Notes under the pieces: model-generated
Told to the model about the DNA's origin: nothing
The model's input: the letters and a program-made list of their open reading frames with translations, nothing else
Databases searched by the model: none
Assembly (NCBI GenBank): GCA_946405325.1
Contig: CAMJGU010000014.1
Coordinates: forward strand, 1-10,030
Direction: 5' to 3'
Source of the DNA: an uncultured Clostridia bacterium
GTDB lineage: Bacteria; Bacillota_A; Clostridia; Oscillospirales; Oscillospiraceae
Length of the DNA stretch: 10,030 nt
Shown here: in pieces, positions 1 to 7,313 of the stretch
Position numbering within the stretch: the stretch's first letter is position 1
Layout: each line of letters starts with the position of its first letter
Program-made: the position numbers and the translations under genes

Positions 1-276
1 GCGGCGGAGAAGCTCGCGGCGCTCACCGCCATCGACGGCGAGCCGATCCGTCCCGCACAGGTGAAGCTGCTGCGCAAGGGGCGCGAGACGGCGGAGCTGT
101 CCATCACCATCCACGAGGGCAAGAACCGCCAGATCCGCCGCATGTGCGCATCGGTGGGGCTGCACGTCAAGCGCCTCAAGCGCGTGGCGGAGCATACGCT
201 GACGCTGGGCGATCTGCCGCTCGGCAAATGGCGCTATCTGACCGCGCAGGAAGTTGCGATATTCAACGGAGGCTAG
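1..276 (+). CDS. RsuA/RluB-family 23S/16S rRNA pseudouridine synthase, C-terminal part
   Basis: This is the last 91 residues of a protein whose start lies left of the window; frame 1 is open from base 1 to the TAG at 274-276. The stretch EGKNRQIRRMC (about residues 39-49 of the fragment), followed by VKRLKRV and a closing GDLPLGKWRYLT segment, is the C-terminal signature of the RsuA/RluB/RluE/RluF family, which isomerises specific uridines of ribosomal RNA to pseudouridine. The catalytic Asp and the N-terminal S4 domain would lie upstream and cannot be seen. In Clostridia a gene of this type (often annotated rluB) commonly precedes the flavoprotein-cmk-plsC-ispH run seen here, which favours RluB, but the fragment alone cannot separate RluB from RsuA. 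The next gene starts 10 bases after the stop, so it is probably cotranscribed. Confidence 0.88.
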   Translation, partial: AAEKLAALTAIDGEPIRPAQVKLLRKGRETAELSITIHEGKNRQIRRMCASVGLHVKRLKRVAEHTLTLGDLPLGKWRYLTAQEVAIFNGG

Positions 277-286
277 GAAAAACGGC

Positions 287-1150
287 ATGGCGAAGAACAT
301 TTTACATACCATCGAGAAAAACATGATCAGCTTTTCCAAGGGACAGAAGCTGATCGCGCGCTATATTCTGGATAACTACGACAAGGCGGCGTTCATGACC
401 GCGAGCCGCCTCGGCAAGACCGTGCAGGTCAGCGAGTCCACCGTCGTTCGCTTCGCGACCCAGCTCGGCTACGACGGCTACCCCAGCATGCAGCGCGCCC
501 TGCAGGAGATGATCCGCGGCAAGCTCACGTCCATTCAGCGCATTCAGGCGTCGGACGGCGTGCTCTCCGGCTCGGATCTGATGACCAACGTGCTGCACCG
601 GGACATGGAAAAGATCCGCATGGCGATCGACCAGACCGACGCCGCGGAGTTTGAGCGCATGGTGGACGTGGTGTCGCAGGCGCGGCGGATGTATATCGTG
701 GGCTTCCGCTCGTCGTCGTTCCTCGCGGGGTACCTGAACTTCTACTTCCGCCTCATTTACGACAACGTGACGCTGGTCTCCGGCGGCGCGGCGGGCACCT
801 TCGACCAGATCTTCCGCGTGGGGCCAGGGGACGTGGTGTTCGCCATCTGCTTCCCGCGCTACTCGGAGCTGGCGCTCAAGACCATCCAGTTCGCCCGCGA
901 CCGCGGCGCGACCATCGTCGGTCTGACGGACAGCGAGCTGTCCCCGCTCGCGCGGGTGGCGGAGTGCGCGCTGCTGGTGCACAACGAAATGATCTCCTTC
1001 GTGGACTCCCTCGCCGCGCCCATGAGCATGCTCAACGCGCTCATTCTGGCGGCGGCGCGCAAGAGGGGGACGGACGTCTCTGCCAGCTTCACGGAGCTGG
1101 AGCGGGTGTGGGAACAGTTCTCGATTTTCGGAAAGGCTGAGGATGACTGA
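287..1150 (+). CDS. MurR/RpiR-family transcriptional regulator (HTH + SIS domain)
   Basis: A 287-residue protein of usual family length. Residues 1-77 form the HTH_6 (RpiR) domain, with the helix-turn-helix around 38-62 (TASRLGKTVQVSESTVVRFA, then LGYDGYP). Residues about 123-255 form a SIS sugar-phosphate-binding fold, seen as MYIVGFRSSSFLAG, then GDVVFAICFPRYSELALKTIQFARDRGATIVGLTDS. Such proteins sense phosphosugars and repress or activate sugar-catabolism genes; here no sugar gene is nearby, so ligand and targets are unknown. I take ATG 287 as the start: GGAGG at 268-272 and a weaker AGGA at 275-278 precede it, and the family's N-terminus (helix, then ISFSKGQKLIARYIL) begins there. A TTG at 254 would add 11 residues encoded inside the upstream gene. 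It overlaps the next gene by 8 nt and is therefore a member of the operon rather than a divergent local regulator. Confidence 0.88.
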   Translation: MAKNILHTIEKNMISFSKGQKLIARYILDNYDKAAFMTASRLGKTVQVSESTVVRFATQLGYDGYPSMQRALQEMIRGKLTSIQRIQASDGVLSGSDLMTNVLHRDMEKIRMAIDQTDAAEFERMVDVVSQARRMYIVGFRSSSFLAGYLNFYFRLIYDNVTLVSGGAAGTFDQIFRVGPGDVVFAICFPRYSELALKTIQFARDRGATIVGLTDSELSPLARVAECALLVHNEMISFVDSLAAPMSMLNALILAAARKRGTDVSASFTELERVWEQFSIFGKAEDD

Positions 1151-2384
1151 CATACTGGTGATCGGCGGCGGCGCCGCCGGAATGATGGCCGCGATCAGCG
1201 CCGCGCGCGCGGGCGCGGCCGTCACGCTGCTCGAGCCCAACGAGCGGCTCGGCAAAAAACTGAACATCACGGGCAAGGGCCGCTGCAATGTCACCAACGA
1301 CAGCGCGTGCGACGAGCTGATCGCCCATGTGCCCCGCAATGGGCGCTTCGTTTACAGCGCGTTCTCCCGCTGGGAGGGGCGCGACACCATGGCGTTTTTT
1401 GAGGCGCTTGGCGTGCCGCTGAAGGTGGAGCGCGGCAAACGCGTCTATCCGGTCAGCGACCGCTCCTTCGACATCAGCGGCGCGCTGGAGCGGGAGCTCA
1501 AGCGCCTGAACGTGCGCATGGTGCGCGACCGCGCGGAGGCGCTGCTCATAAAGGACGGGCGCGCCGTGGGCGCGAAGAGCCTCACCGAGCGCTACGCCGC
1601 GGACGCGGTGATCGTCGCCACCGGCGGCGTGTCGTACCCCGCCACGGGCAGCACCGGCGACGGCTACCGCCTCGCGAAGCAGGCGGGGCATACCATCGTG
1701 CCGCAGCGCGGCTCGCTGGTGCCGCTTACGAGCGACGATCCCGACTGCGCCGCGATGCAGGGGCTGTCACTGCGGAACGTGACGCTCACCGCGCGGAACC
1801 AAAAGGGCAAGGCCGTCTATCAGGAGCTGGGGGAGATGCTCTTCACCCACTTCGGCGTCAGCGGCCCGTTGGTGCTGTCGGCGAGCGCGCACATGCGGGA
1901 CTTCGACAAGGACAGCTACCGCCTGAGCATCGACTTGAAACCCGCGCTCGACGAGAAGAAGCTGGACGAGCGGCTGCTGCGGGACTTTGCCGAGCGCAGC
2001 AATCAGGACTTTGACAACGTCCTCGGCGGACTTGTACCGCGCAGCATGATCCCCGTGATCGTGCGCCGCACGGGAATCCCGTCGAATACCAAGGCGAACG
2101 TCATCACGAAGGAGCAGCGTCGGCGGCTGCTGGAAACCCTGAAGCACTTTGAGATCGCCGTTACCGGCACGCGCCCGGTGGAGGAGGCGATCGTTACCTC
2201 CGGCGGCGTCAAGGTGGGCGAGGTAAACCCGAACACCATGGCGTCGAAGCTGGTGCCGAACCTGTACTTTGCCGGGGAGGTGCTGGACGTGGACGCCTAC
2301 ACCGGCGGTTTCAATCTGCAAATCGCGTGGGCGACGGGAAAAGCCGCGGGCGAAGCCGCGGCGGAACAGGAGAGAGCGATATGA
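1143..2384 (+). CDS. NAD(P)/FAD-dependent oxidoreductase, BaiN/HI0933 (YhiN) family flavoprotein
   Basis: A 413-residue flavoprotein. The FAD-binding Rossmann motif ILVIGGGAAGMMAA is at residues 4-17 with the ribose-binding Glu at 31. The family hallmark GKKLNITGKGRCNVTN follows at 37-52, ATGGVSYPATGSTGDGY at 159-175, and the C-terminal FAD-contacting segment GEVLDVDAYTGGFNLQIAWATG at 378-399, where YTGGFNLQ is diagnostic. Members are variously annotated aminoacetone oxidase, BaiN or HI0933-like; the physiological substrate of most is unknown, and BaiN's role in bile-acid dehydroxylation should not be transferred here without data. The protein is probably cytosolic (no signal peptide or membrane segment). 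The start codon lies inside the end of the rpiR-type gene (8-nt overlap) and the stop is shared with cmk as ATGA, so translational coupling is likely. Gene order with cmk and plsC is typical of Clostridia. Confidence 0.9.
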   Translation: MTDILVIGGGAAGMMAAISAARAGAAVTLLEPNERLGKKLNITGKGRCNVTNDSACDELIAHVPRNGRFVYSAFSRWEGRDTMAFFEALGVPLKVERGKRVYPVSDRSFDISGALERELKRLNVRMVRDRAEALLIKDGRAVGAKSLTERYAADAVIVATGGVSYPATGSTGDGYRLAKQAGHTIVPQRGSLVPLTSDDPDCAAMQGLSLRNVTLTARNQKGKAVYQELGEMLFTHFGVSGPLVLSASAHMRDFDKDSYRLSIDLKPALDEKKLDERLLRDFAERSNQDFDNVLGGLVPRSMIPVIVRRTGIPSNTKANVITKEQRRRLLETLKHFEIAVTGTRPVEEAIVTSGGVKVGEVNPNTMASKLVPNLYFAGEVLDVDAYTGGFNLQIAWATGKAAGEAAAEQERAI

Positions 2385-3064
2385 GCGAAAAGTATTATGC
2401 CGTGGCGGTGGACGGGCCGTCCGGCGCGGGCAAGAGCACGCTGGCGAAGGCGGTCGCCCGAGAGCTGCACATCATGTATGTGGACACCGGCGCGATCTAC
2501 CGCGTCATCGGCGTCGCCGCGCAGCGCCGCGGGATCGACCCGAAGGACGAAGCGGCGGTGGTCGCCATGCTGCCGGAGCTGGACATCGGCCTCAAGCACG
2601 GCGAGGACGGCTTGCAGCGCATGTACTTAAACGGCGAGGACGTGACCGATACCATCCGGCTGCCGGAGATCTCGATGTACGCCAGCGCCGTGTCGGCGCT
2701 GCCGCCGGTGCGCGCGTACCTGCTGGAGATGCAGCGTAAGTTCGCCCGCGAGCAGAGCGTCATCATGGACGGGCGCGACATCGGCACCGTGGTGCTGCCG
2801 GATGCGGAGGTGAAGATCTTCCTCACCGCGTCGTCCGCGGTGCGTGCAAAGCGCCGCTGCCTCGAGCTGGAGCAGCGCGGCACGCCGAAGCCCTACGACG
2901 AGGTGCTCGCCGAGATCGAGCAGCGCGACTATAACGACTCCCATCGTGCCATCGCCCCGCTCAAGCAGGCGGAGGACGCCGCGCTGGTGGATACCTCGGA
3001 GCTCGACTTCGAGCAGAGCAAGGCGCTGATGCTGAAAACCATCCGGGAGAAAGTGAACGCATGA
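2381..3064 (+). CDS. cmk: Cytidylate kinase (CMP/dCMP kinase)
   Basis: A 227-residue protein that phosphorylates CMP and dCMP using ATP, feeding CTP and dCTP pools in the cytosol. The P-loop GPSGAGKST is at residues 12-20, YVDTGAIYR at 33-41 (the DTG typical of bacterial CMP kinases), LNGEDVTDTIR at 83-93 in the NMP-binding insert, GRDIGTVVLPDA at 131-142, and the LID/C-terminal signature QRDYNDSHRAIAPLKQAEDA at 181-200, followed by DTS. All expected conserved positions are present and the length is normal. The open frame extends upstream to 2327, but I choose ATG 2381: AGGAGAG (2368-2374) sits 6 nt before it, the protein then starts just before the first beta strand, and it overlaps the flavoprotein stop as ATGA. 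Its own stop overlaps the plsC start in the same way. Confidence 0.96.
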   Translation: MSEKYYAVAVDGPSGAGKSTLAKAVARELHIMYVDTGAIYRVIGVAAQRRGIDPKDEAAVVAMLPELDIGLKHGEDGLQRMYLNGEDVTDTIRLPEISMYASAVSALPPVRAYLLEMQRKFAREQSVIMDGRDIGTVVLPDAEVKIFLTASSAVRAKRRCLELEQRGTPKPYDEVLAEIEQRDYNDSHRAIAPLKQAEDAALVDTSELDFEQSKALMLKTIREKVNA

Positions 3065-3672
3065 AGGAATCGACCAAGTTTTTGCGCGTGACCTATACCC
3101 TCGCCACGCCGGTGCTGCACCTGCTGTATCCATTCGACGTGCGCGGCGCGGAGAACGTGCCGACGGATCATCCGGTCGTGCTGTGCGGCAACCATGCCCA
3201 CGCCGTCGACCCGATCCTCATGCGCGTTGCGCTGCCGAAGGACGTCGGGGTGCGCATCATGGCGAAAAAGGAGCTGATGGACGTGCCGCTGCTGGGCGGC
3301 TTTCTCGGCAGGCTGGGCGCGTTCGGCGTGGACCGCGGCCACAGCGACTTGAACGCGGTCAAGACCGCCATCAAGACGATCCACGACGGCGAGCATCTGA
3401 TGGTGTTCCCGGAGGGCACGCGCGTGAAGCATGAGGGCGAGGTGCAGCCCAAGGGCGGCGTGGTGATGATCGCCATGCGCACCGGCGCGCCGCTGCTGCC
3501 GGTATACGTCGGCAAGCCCAACAAGCTGTTCCATAAGACGCACATCGTCTTCGGCGAGCCCTACGAGCCCAAGACCGCCTCGCGCCACGGCACGGCGGAG
3601 GAATATCAGGCGTACGCCGACGAGATCGTGCGCCGCGCCTACGATCTGGGACGGGAGCTTGAGAAGCCATGA
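3061..3672 (+). CDS. plsC: 1-acyl-sn-glycerol-3-phosphate acyltransferase (PlsC/LPLAT family)
   Basis: A 203-residue acyltransferase that is expected to transfer an acyl chain to lysophosphatidic acid to form phosphatidic acid, the second step of phospholipid synthesis, at the inner face of the membrane. The catalytic HX4D motif is H45-D50 in GNHAHAVDPIL; the second block is GAFGVDRG (86-93), the glycerol-phosphate-binding FPEGTR is at 116-121, and PLLPVYV is at 144-150. The N-terminal segment (about 8-24) is moderately hydrophobic and may bind the membrane. In many homologues the first motif reads NHxSxxDP; here the Ser is His, a tolerated variant. Length fits the short clostridial PlsC group. 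The start is shared with the cmk stop (ATGA), with GGGAGA at 3045-3050. Acyl specificity cannot be read from sequence. Confidence 0.92.
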   Translation: MKESTKFLRVTYTLATPVLHLLYPFDVRGAENVPTDHPVVLCGNHAHAVDPILMRVALPKDVGVRIMAKKELMDVPLLGGFLGRLGAFGVDRGHSDLNAVKTAIKTIHDGEHLMVFPEGTRVKHEGEVQPKGGVVMIAMRTGAPLLPVYVGKPNKLFHKTHIVFGEPYEPKTASRHGTAEEYQAYADEIVRRAYDLGRELEKP

Positions 3673-5627
3673 AAGTGATTCTTGCTCGATCCGCGGGCTT
3701 TTGCTACGGCGTCAAGCGCGCCGTGGAGCTGGCGGAGGAGACCGCACGAGAGCGCGGCGGCGCGATGCTCGGCAGCATCATCCACAACGACAACGTGATC
3801 GCGGAGCTTGCCGCCCTCGGCATGCGGCAGATCGCCTCGCCCGATGAGGCGAGGGCGGGGGAGCCGGTGCTGATCCGCTCCCACGGCGAGCGGCGCGAGG
3901 TCATGGAGGCGCTGCGCGCGCGCGGCGCGGAGATCGTGGACGCGACGTGTCCCAACGTGCGCCGCACGCAGCAGCTGGTGGAGCAGGCGGAGCGCGACGG
4001 CACGCAGGTGGTCATCATCGGCGAGCCGAACCATCCCGAGGTCATGGCGATCGCCAGCCGCTGCCGCGGCGCGGCGGTTTGCGAAAGCCCGGAAAGCGTT
4101 GAAAAACTGCTGCAAAGCGGGGATTTTGACCCAAATCGGCCCGCTCTTGCGGTGGCGCAGACCACCTGCATTCGATCCGTTTGGGAAAATTGTTTATTTT
4201 TTCTAAAAAAAGAGTGTACAAATCTGAAAGTTTGTGATACAATATGCGGAGCTACGCAGAAGCGTCAATCAGAAGCGGCGGAAATTGCCGCGAAGGTTGA
4301 CGTGATGGTGGTAGTCGGAGACCGCAAAAGCGCTAACACGAGACATTTGACAGAGATTTGCAAAGAGGCTTGTCCGCGCGTCGTCCAGATCGAGACGGCG
4401 GACGAGCTCTCGCCGGACGTCTTTTTTGGTTGCATCACTGCGGGACTTACCGCCGGCGCATCAACGCCTGCGAGCATCATTAAGGAGGTTTATGCAACCA
4501 TGACGGAAGAAATCAAGAACGAAACCAAAGCGGCCGAGGGCGAGTCCTTCGAGGAGATGCTGGAGAAGTCTTTCAAGACGCTCAACACCGGCGACAAGGT
4601 CACCGGCGTCGTCACTGCTACCACCGCCACCGAGATCCAGGTCGACCTCGGCTGCAAGCAGGCAGGCTACATCCCCATCTCCGAGCTGAGCGCCGATCCC
4701 GACGCCAAGGTCGAGGACATTGTCCACGTCGGCGATGAGATCGAGACCTACATCGTCCGCGTCAACGACGTGGAGGGCTACGCCACGCTCTCCAAGAAGC
4801 GCCTCGACGCGGTCAAGGTCTGGGAGGACATCGAGAAGGCCGTCGAGGACAAGACCGTTCTCACCGGTACCGTGTCCGAAGTTAACAAGGGCGGTATCGT
4901 GGTTTCCGTCAAGGGCGTGCGTGTCTTTGTTCCCGCGTCCCAGAGCGGCCAGCCCCGCGACGCCGATCTCAGCACCATGGTCAAGCAGAGCGTCCAGCTC
5001 CGCGTCACCGAGGTCAACCGTGCCCGCCGCCGCGTGGTGGGCTCCATCCGCAGCGTCCTGAGCGAGGCGCGTCAGGCGGCGCAGAAGGAAGTCTGGGACA
5101 ACATTGAGGTCGGCAAGCATTATGACGGCGTCGTGAAGTCCATGACCAGCTATGGCGTGTTCGTCGACATCGGCGGCGTGGACGGCATGGTCCATATCAG
5201 CGAGCTCTCCTGGAGCCGCATCAAGCACCCCTCCGAGGTCGTCAAGGTAGGCGACCATCTGGACGTGTACGTCATCTCCTTTGATGCCGAGAAGCACAAG
5301 ATCTCCCTCGGCGTCAAGGATCGCACCCAGAATCCCTGGGATGTGTTCATGAACACCTACAAGGTCGGCGACGTTGCCAAGGTGCGCATCGTCAAGCTGA
5401 TGACCTTCGGCGCGTTTGCCGAGGTCGTGCCCGGCGTGGACGGCCTGATCCACATCTCCCAGATCGCGGATCGCCGCATTGAGAAGCCCGGCGACGTGCT
5501 CTCCGAGGGCGAGACCGTCGAGGCGAAGATCACCGCCGTGGACGAGGAGAAGCAGAAGATCTCCCTCAGCATCCGCGCGATCCTCACCCCCGCTGCCGAC
5601 GAAGAAGAGGCCGAGGACGAGGAGTAA
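3669..5627 (+). CDS. ispH: Fusion: 4-hydroxy-3-methylbut-2-enyl diphosphate reductase (IspH) + four-domain S1 RNA-binding protein
   Basis: A 652-residue bifunctional protein. Residues 1-277 are IspH, the last MEP-pathway enzyme, which reduces HMBPP to IPP and DMAPP with a [4Fe-4S] cluster. The three cluster cysteines are C12 (GFCYGV), C94 (DATCPN) and C193 (TICGATQKRQ). Substrate-site residues H39, H72 (SHG), H122/E124 (NHPE), T165/T166, S221/N223 (SAN) and S265 (TAGAST) are all present. Residues about 306-376, 394-462, 481-551 and 565-637 are four S1 domains; the last two are most canonical (GVFVDIGGVDGMVHISELSW; GAFAEVVPGVDGLIHISQIA). An acidic tail (DEEEAEDEE) ends the protein. IspH-S1 fusions are known in Clostridia, where the S1 part is thought to act as the ribosomal protein S1 homologue. 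The fusion is a clean single frame. The start overlaps the plsC stop as ATGA. The S1 part uses strongly biased C-ending codons, consistent with high expression, while codons about 170-200 are AT-rich. Confidence 0.95.
   Translation: MKVILARSAGFCYGVKRAVELAEETARERGGAMLGSIIHNDNVIAELAALGMRQIASPDEARAGEPVLIRSHGERREVMEALRARGAEIVDATCPNVRRTQQLVEQAERDGTQVVIIGEPNHPEVMAIASRCRGAAVCESPESVEKLLQSGDFDPNRPALAVAQTTCIRSVWENCLFFLKKECTNLKVCDTICGATQKRQSEAAEIAAKVDVMVVVGDRKSANTRHLTEICKEACPRVVQIETADELSPDVFFGCITAGLTAGASTPASIIKEVYATMTEEIKNETKAAEGESFEEMLEKSFKTLNTGDKVTGVVTATTATEIQVDLGCKQAGYIPISELSADPDAKVEDIVHVGDEIETYIVRVNDVEGYATLSKKRLDAVKVWEDIEKAVEDKTVLTGTVSEVNKGGIVVSVKGVRVFVPASQSGQPRDADLSTMVKQSVQLRVTEVNRARRRVVGSIRSVLSEARQAAQKEVWDNIEVGKHYDGVVKSMTSYGVFVDIGGVDGMVHISELSWSRIKHPSEVVKVGDHLDVYVISFDAEKHKISLGVKDRTQNPWDVFMNTYKVGDVAKVRIVKLMTFGAFAEVVPGVDGLIHISQIADRRIEKPGDVLSEGETVEAKITAVDEEKQKISLSIRAILTPAADEEEAEDEE
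4215..4243 (+). promoter_or_regulatory. Candidate sigma-A promoter inside ispH, upstream of the S1 part
   Basis: TGTACA (4215-4220, 4 of 6 to TTGACA), exactly 17 nt, then TACAAT (4238-4243, 5 of 6 to TATAAT) preceded by TGA, which gives an extended -10 (TGN-TACAAT). It lies in an AT-rich island: 19 G/C of 70 bases in 4181-4250, in a window mostly above 60% GC. An inverted repeat ACAAA-N8-TTTGT (4218-4222, 4231-4235) sits between the two boxes. A transcript starting near 4250 would contain an intact S1 part with an approximately 250-nt leader. This is a sequence-based prediction only; AT-rich coding DNA can mimic promoters. Confidence 0.45.
4481..4502 (+). promoter_or_regulatory. Internal Shine-Dalgarno and ATG at the IspH/S1 boundary
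   Basis: TAAGGAGGT (4481-4489) is a near-perfect anti-SD complement, followed 11 nt after GGAGG by the in-frame ATG 4500 (residue M278 of the fusion). Initiation here would give a free 375-residue S1 protein with all four S1 domains. Part of the SD is explained by coding need: AAG GAG GTT encodes the conserved K-E-V of the IspH C-terminus. A second, out-of-frame ATG at 4492 opens a three-codon frame (Met-Gln-Pro) whose TGA overlaps the 4500 ATG. Confidence 0.5.
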
Positions 5628-5640
5628 TTCCGAACATCGA

Positions 5641-5672
5641 AAGAGGACAGGCAATCGCCTGTCCTCTTTTTT
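5641..5672 (+). terminator. Intrinsic terminator closing the ispH-S1 operon
   Basis: AGAGGACAGGC (5642-5652) pairs perfectly with GCCTGTCCTCT (5657-5667) around an AATC loop, and is followed by a run of six T (5667-5672). It begins 14 nt after the ispH-S1 TAA. It separates the housekeeping operon from the CoA-transferase gene. Confidence 0.93.
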
Positions 5673-5694
5673 GCGCGTTCGGGAAAAAAGTTCT

Positions 5695-5723
5695 TTGCAG
5701 GCTCCCGTGCTCTGTGGTATACT
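5695..5723 (+). promoter_or_regulatory. Sigma-A-type promoter of the CoA-transferase gene
   Basis: TTGCAG (5695-5700), 17-nt spacer, TATACT (5718-5723), with TGG before the -10 (extended -10). Transcription should start near 5730, leaving a leader of about 45 nt that carries GGGAGG (5760-5765) 9 nt before ATG 5775. It lies directly after the upstream terminator, which supports an independent transcription unit. Confidence 0.75.
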
Positions 5724-5774
5724 TTTAAAGAATGAGGATTTGATTTCAATTCTACATATGGGAGGAAAAATGTT

Positions 5775-7115
<1,341 letters not shown>

Positions 7116-7137
7116 GCCGGTTTTCGCAGAGAAAGAG

Positions 7138-7169
7138 AGCGGATATCACAAAGGATATCCGCTTTTTTT
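7138..7169 (+). terminator. Intrinsic terminator after the CoA-transferase gene
   Basis: AGCGGATATC (7138-7147) pairs perfectly with GATATCCGCT (7154-7163) around the loop ACAAAG, followed by seven T (7163-7169). It starts 22 nt after the but TAA and ends that single-gene unit. Confidence 0.92.
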
Positions 7170-7201
7170 ATGCAAAATGGATGCAAAGCCGGACTTGCAA
7201 A
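7170..7201 (+). repeat. Three short direct repeats (W)TGCAAA overlapping the carD promoter
   Basis: ATGCAAA at 7170-7176, ATGCAAA at 7181-7187 and TTGCAAA at 7195-7201; the third contains the -35 hexamer. Offsets are 11 and 14 nt. They may be operator half-sites or only an A-rich promoter-upstream element; nothing in the sequence decides this. Confidence 0.35.
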
Positions 7202-7223
7202 AAAAGGAAAAATCCGGTATACT
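7195..7223 (+). promoter_or_regulatory. Sigma-A-type promoter of the carD-ispD-ispF operon
   Basis: TTGCAA (7195-7200), 17-nt spacer, TATACT (7218-7223). The predicted start near 7230 leaves a leader of about 84 nt before carD. Apart from lacking the TG of an extended -10, the boxes and spacing copy those of the CoA-transferase promoter, including GG before TATACT. Confidence 0.75.
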
Positions 7224-7313
7224 ATTAGCGGGGATATATGCTTAATAAGACATTTTCCCTGAGTTGAGACGCAGTGCAATACGCATTCTGTCAGAAGGGA
7301 GGTGGGCAGCAGC

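Noticed and set aside
302..1339. 345-codon reverse-strand frame over the RpiR-type gene
   Set aside because: Antisense shadow with Arg/His/Ala-rich composition; the forward protein has complete HTH and SIS signatures.
2269..2739. 156-codon forward frame across the flavoprotein/cmk junction
   Set aside because: Out-of-frame shadow; both neighbouring genes have intact, well-conserved sequences across the same bases.
5740..5749. TTGA-TT-TCAA inverted repeat in the CoA-transferase leader
   Set aside because: Only 4-bp arms in an AT-rich leader; expected by chance and not tied to a known operator.
7264..7292. Possible small hairpin in the carD leader (TGC...GCA near CAG...CTG)
   Set aside because: Only three contiguous pairs with a bulge; too weak to claim a riboswitch or attenuator.
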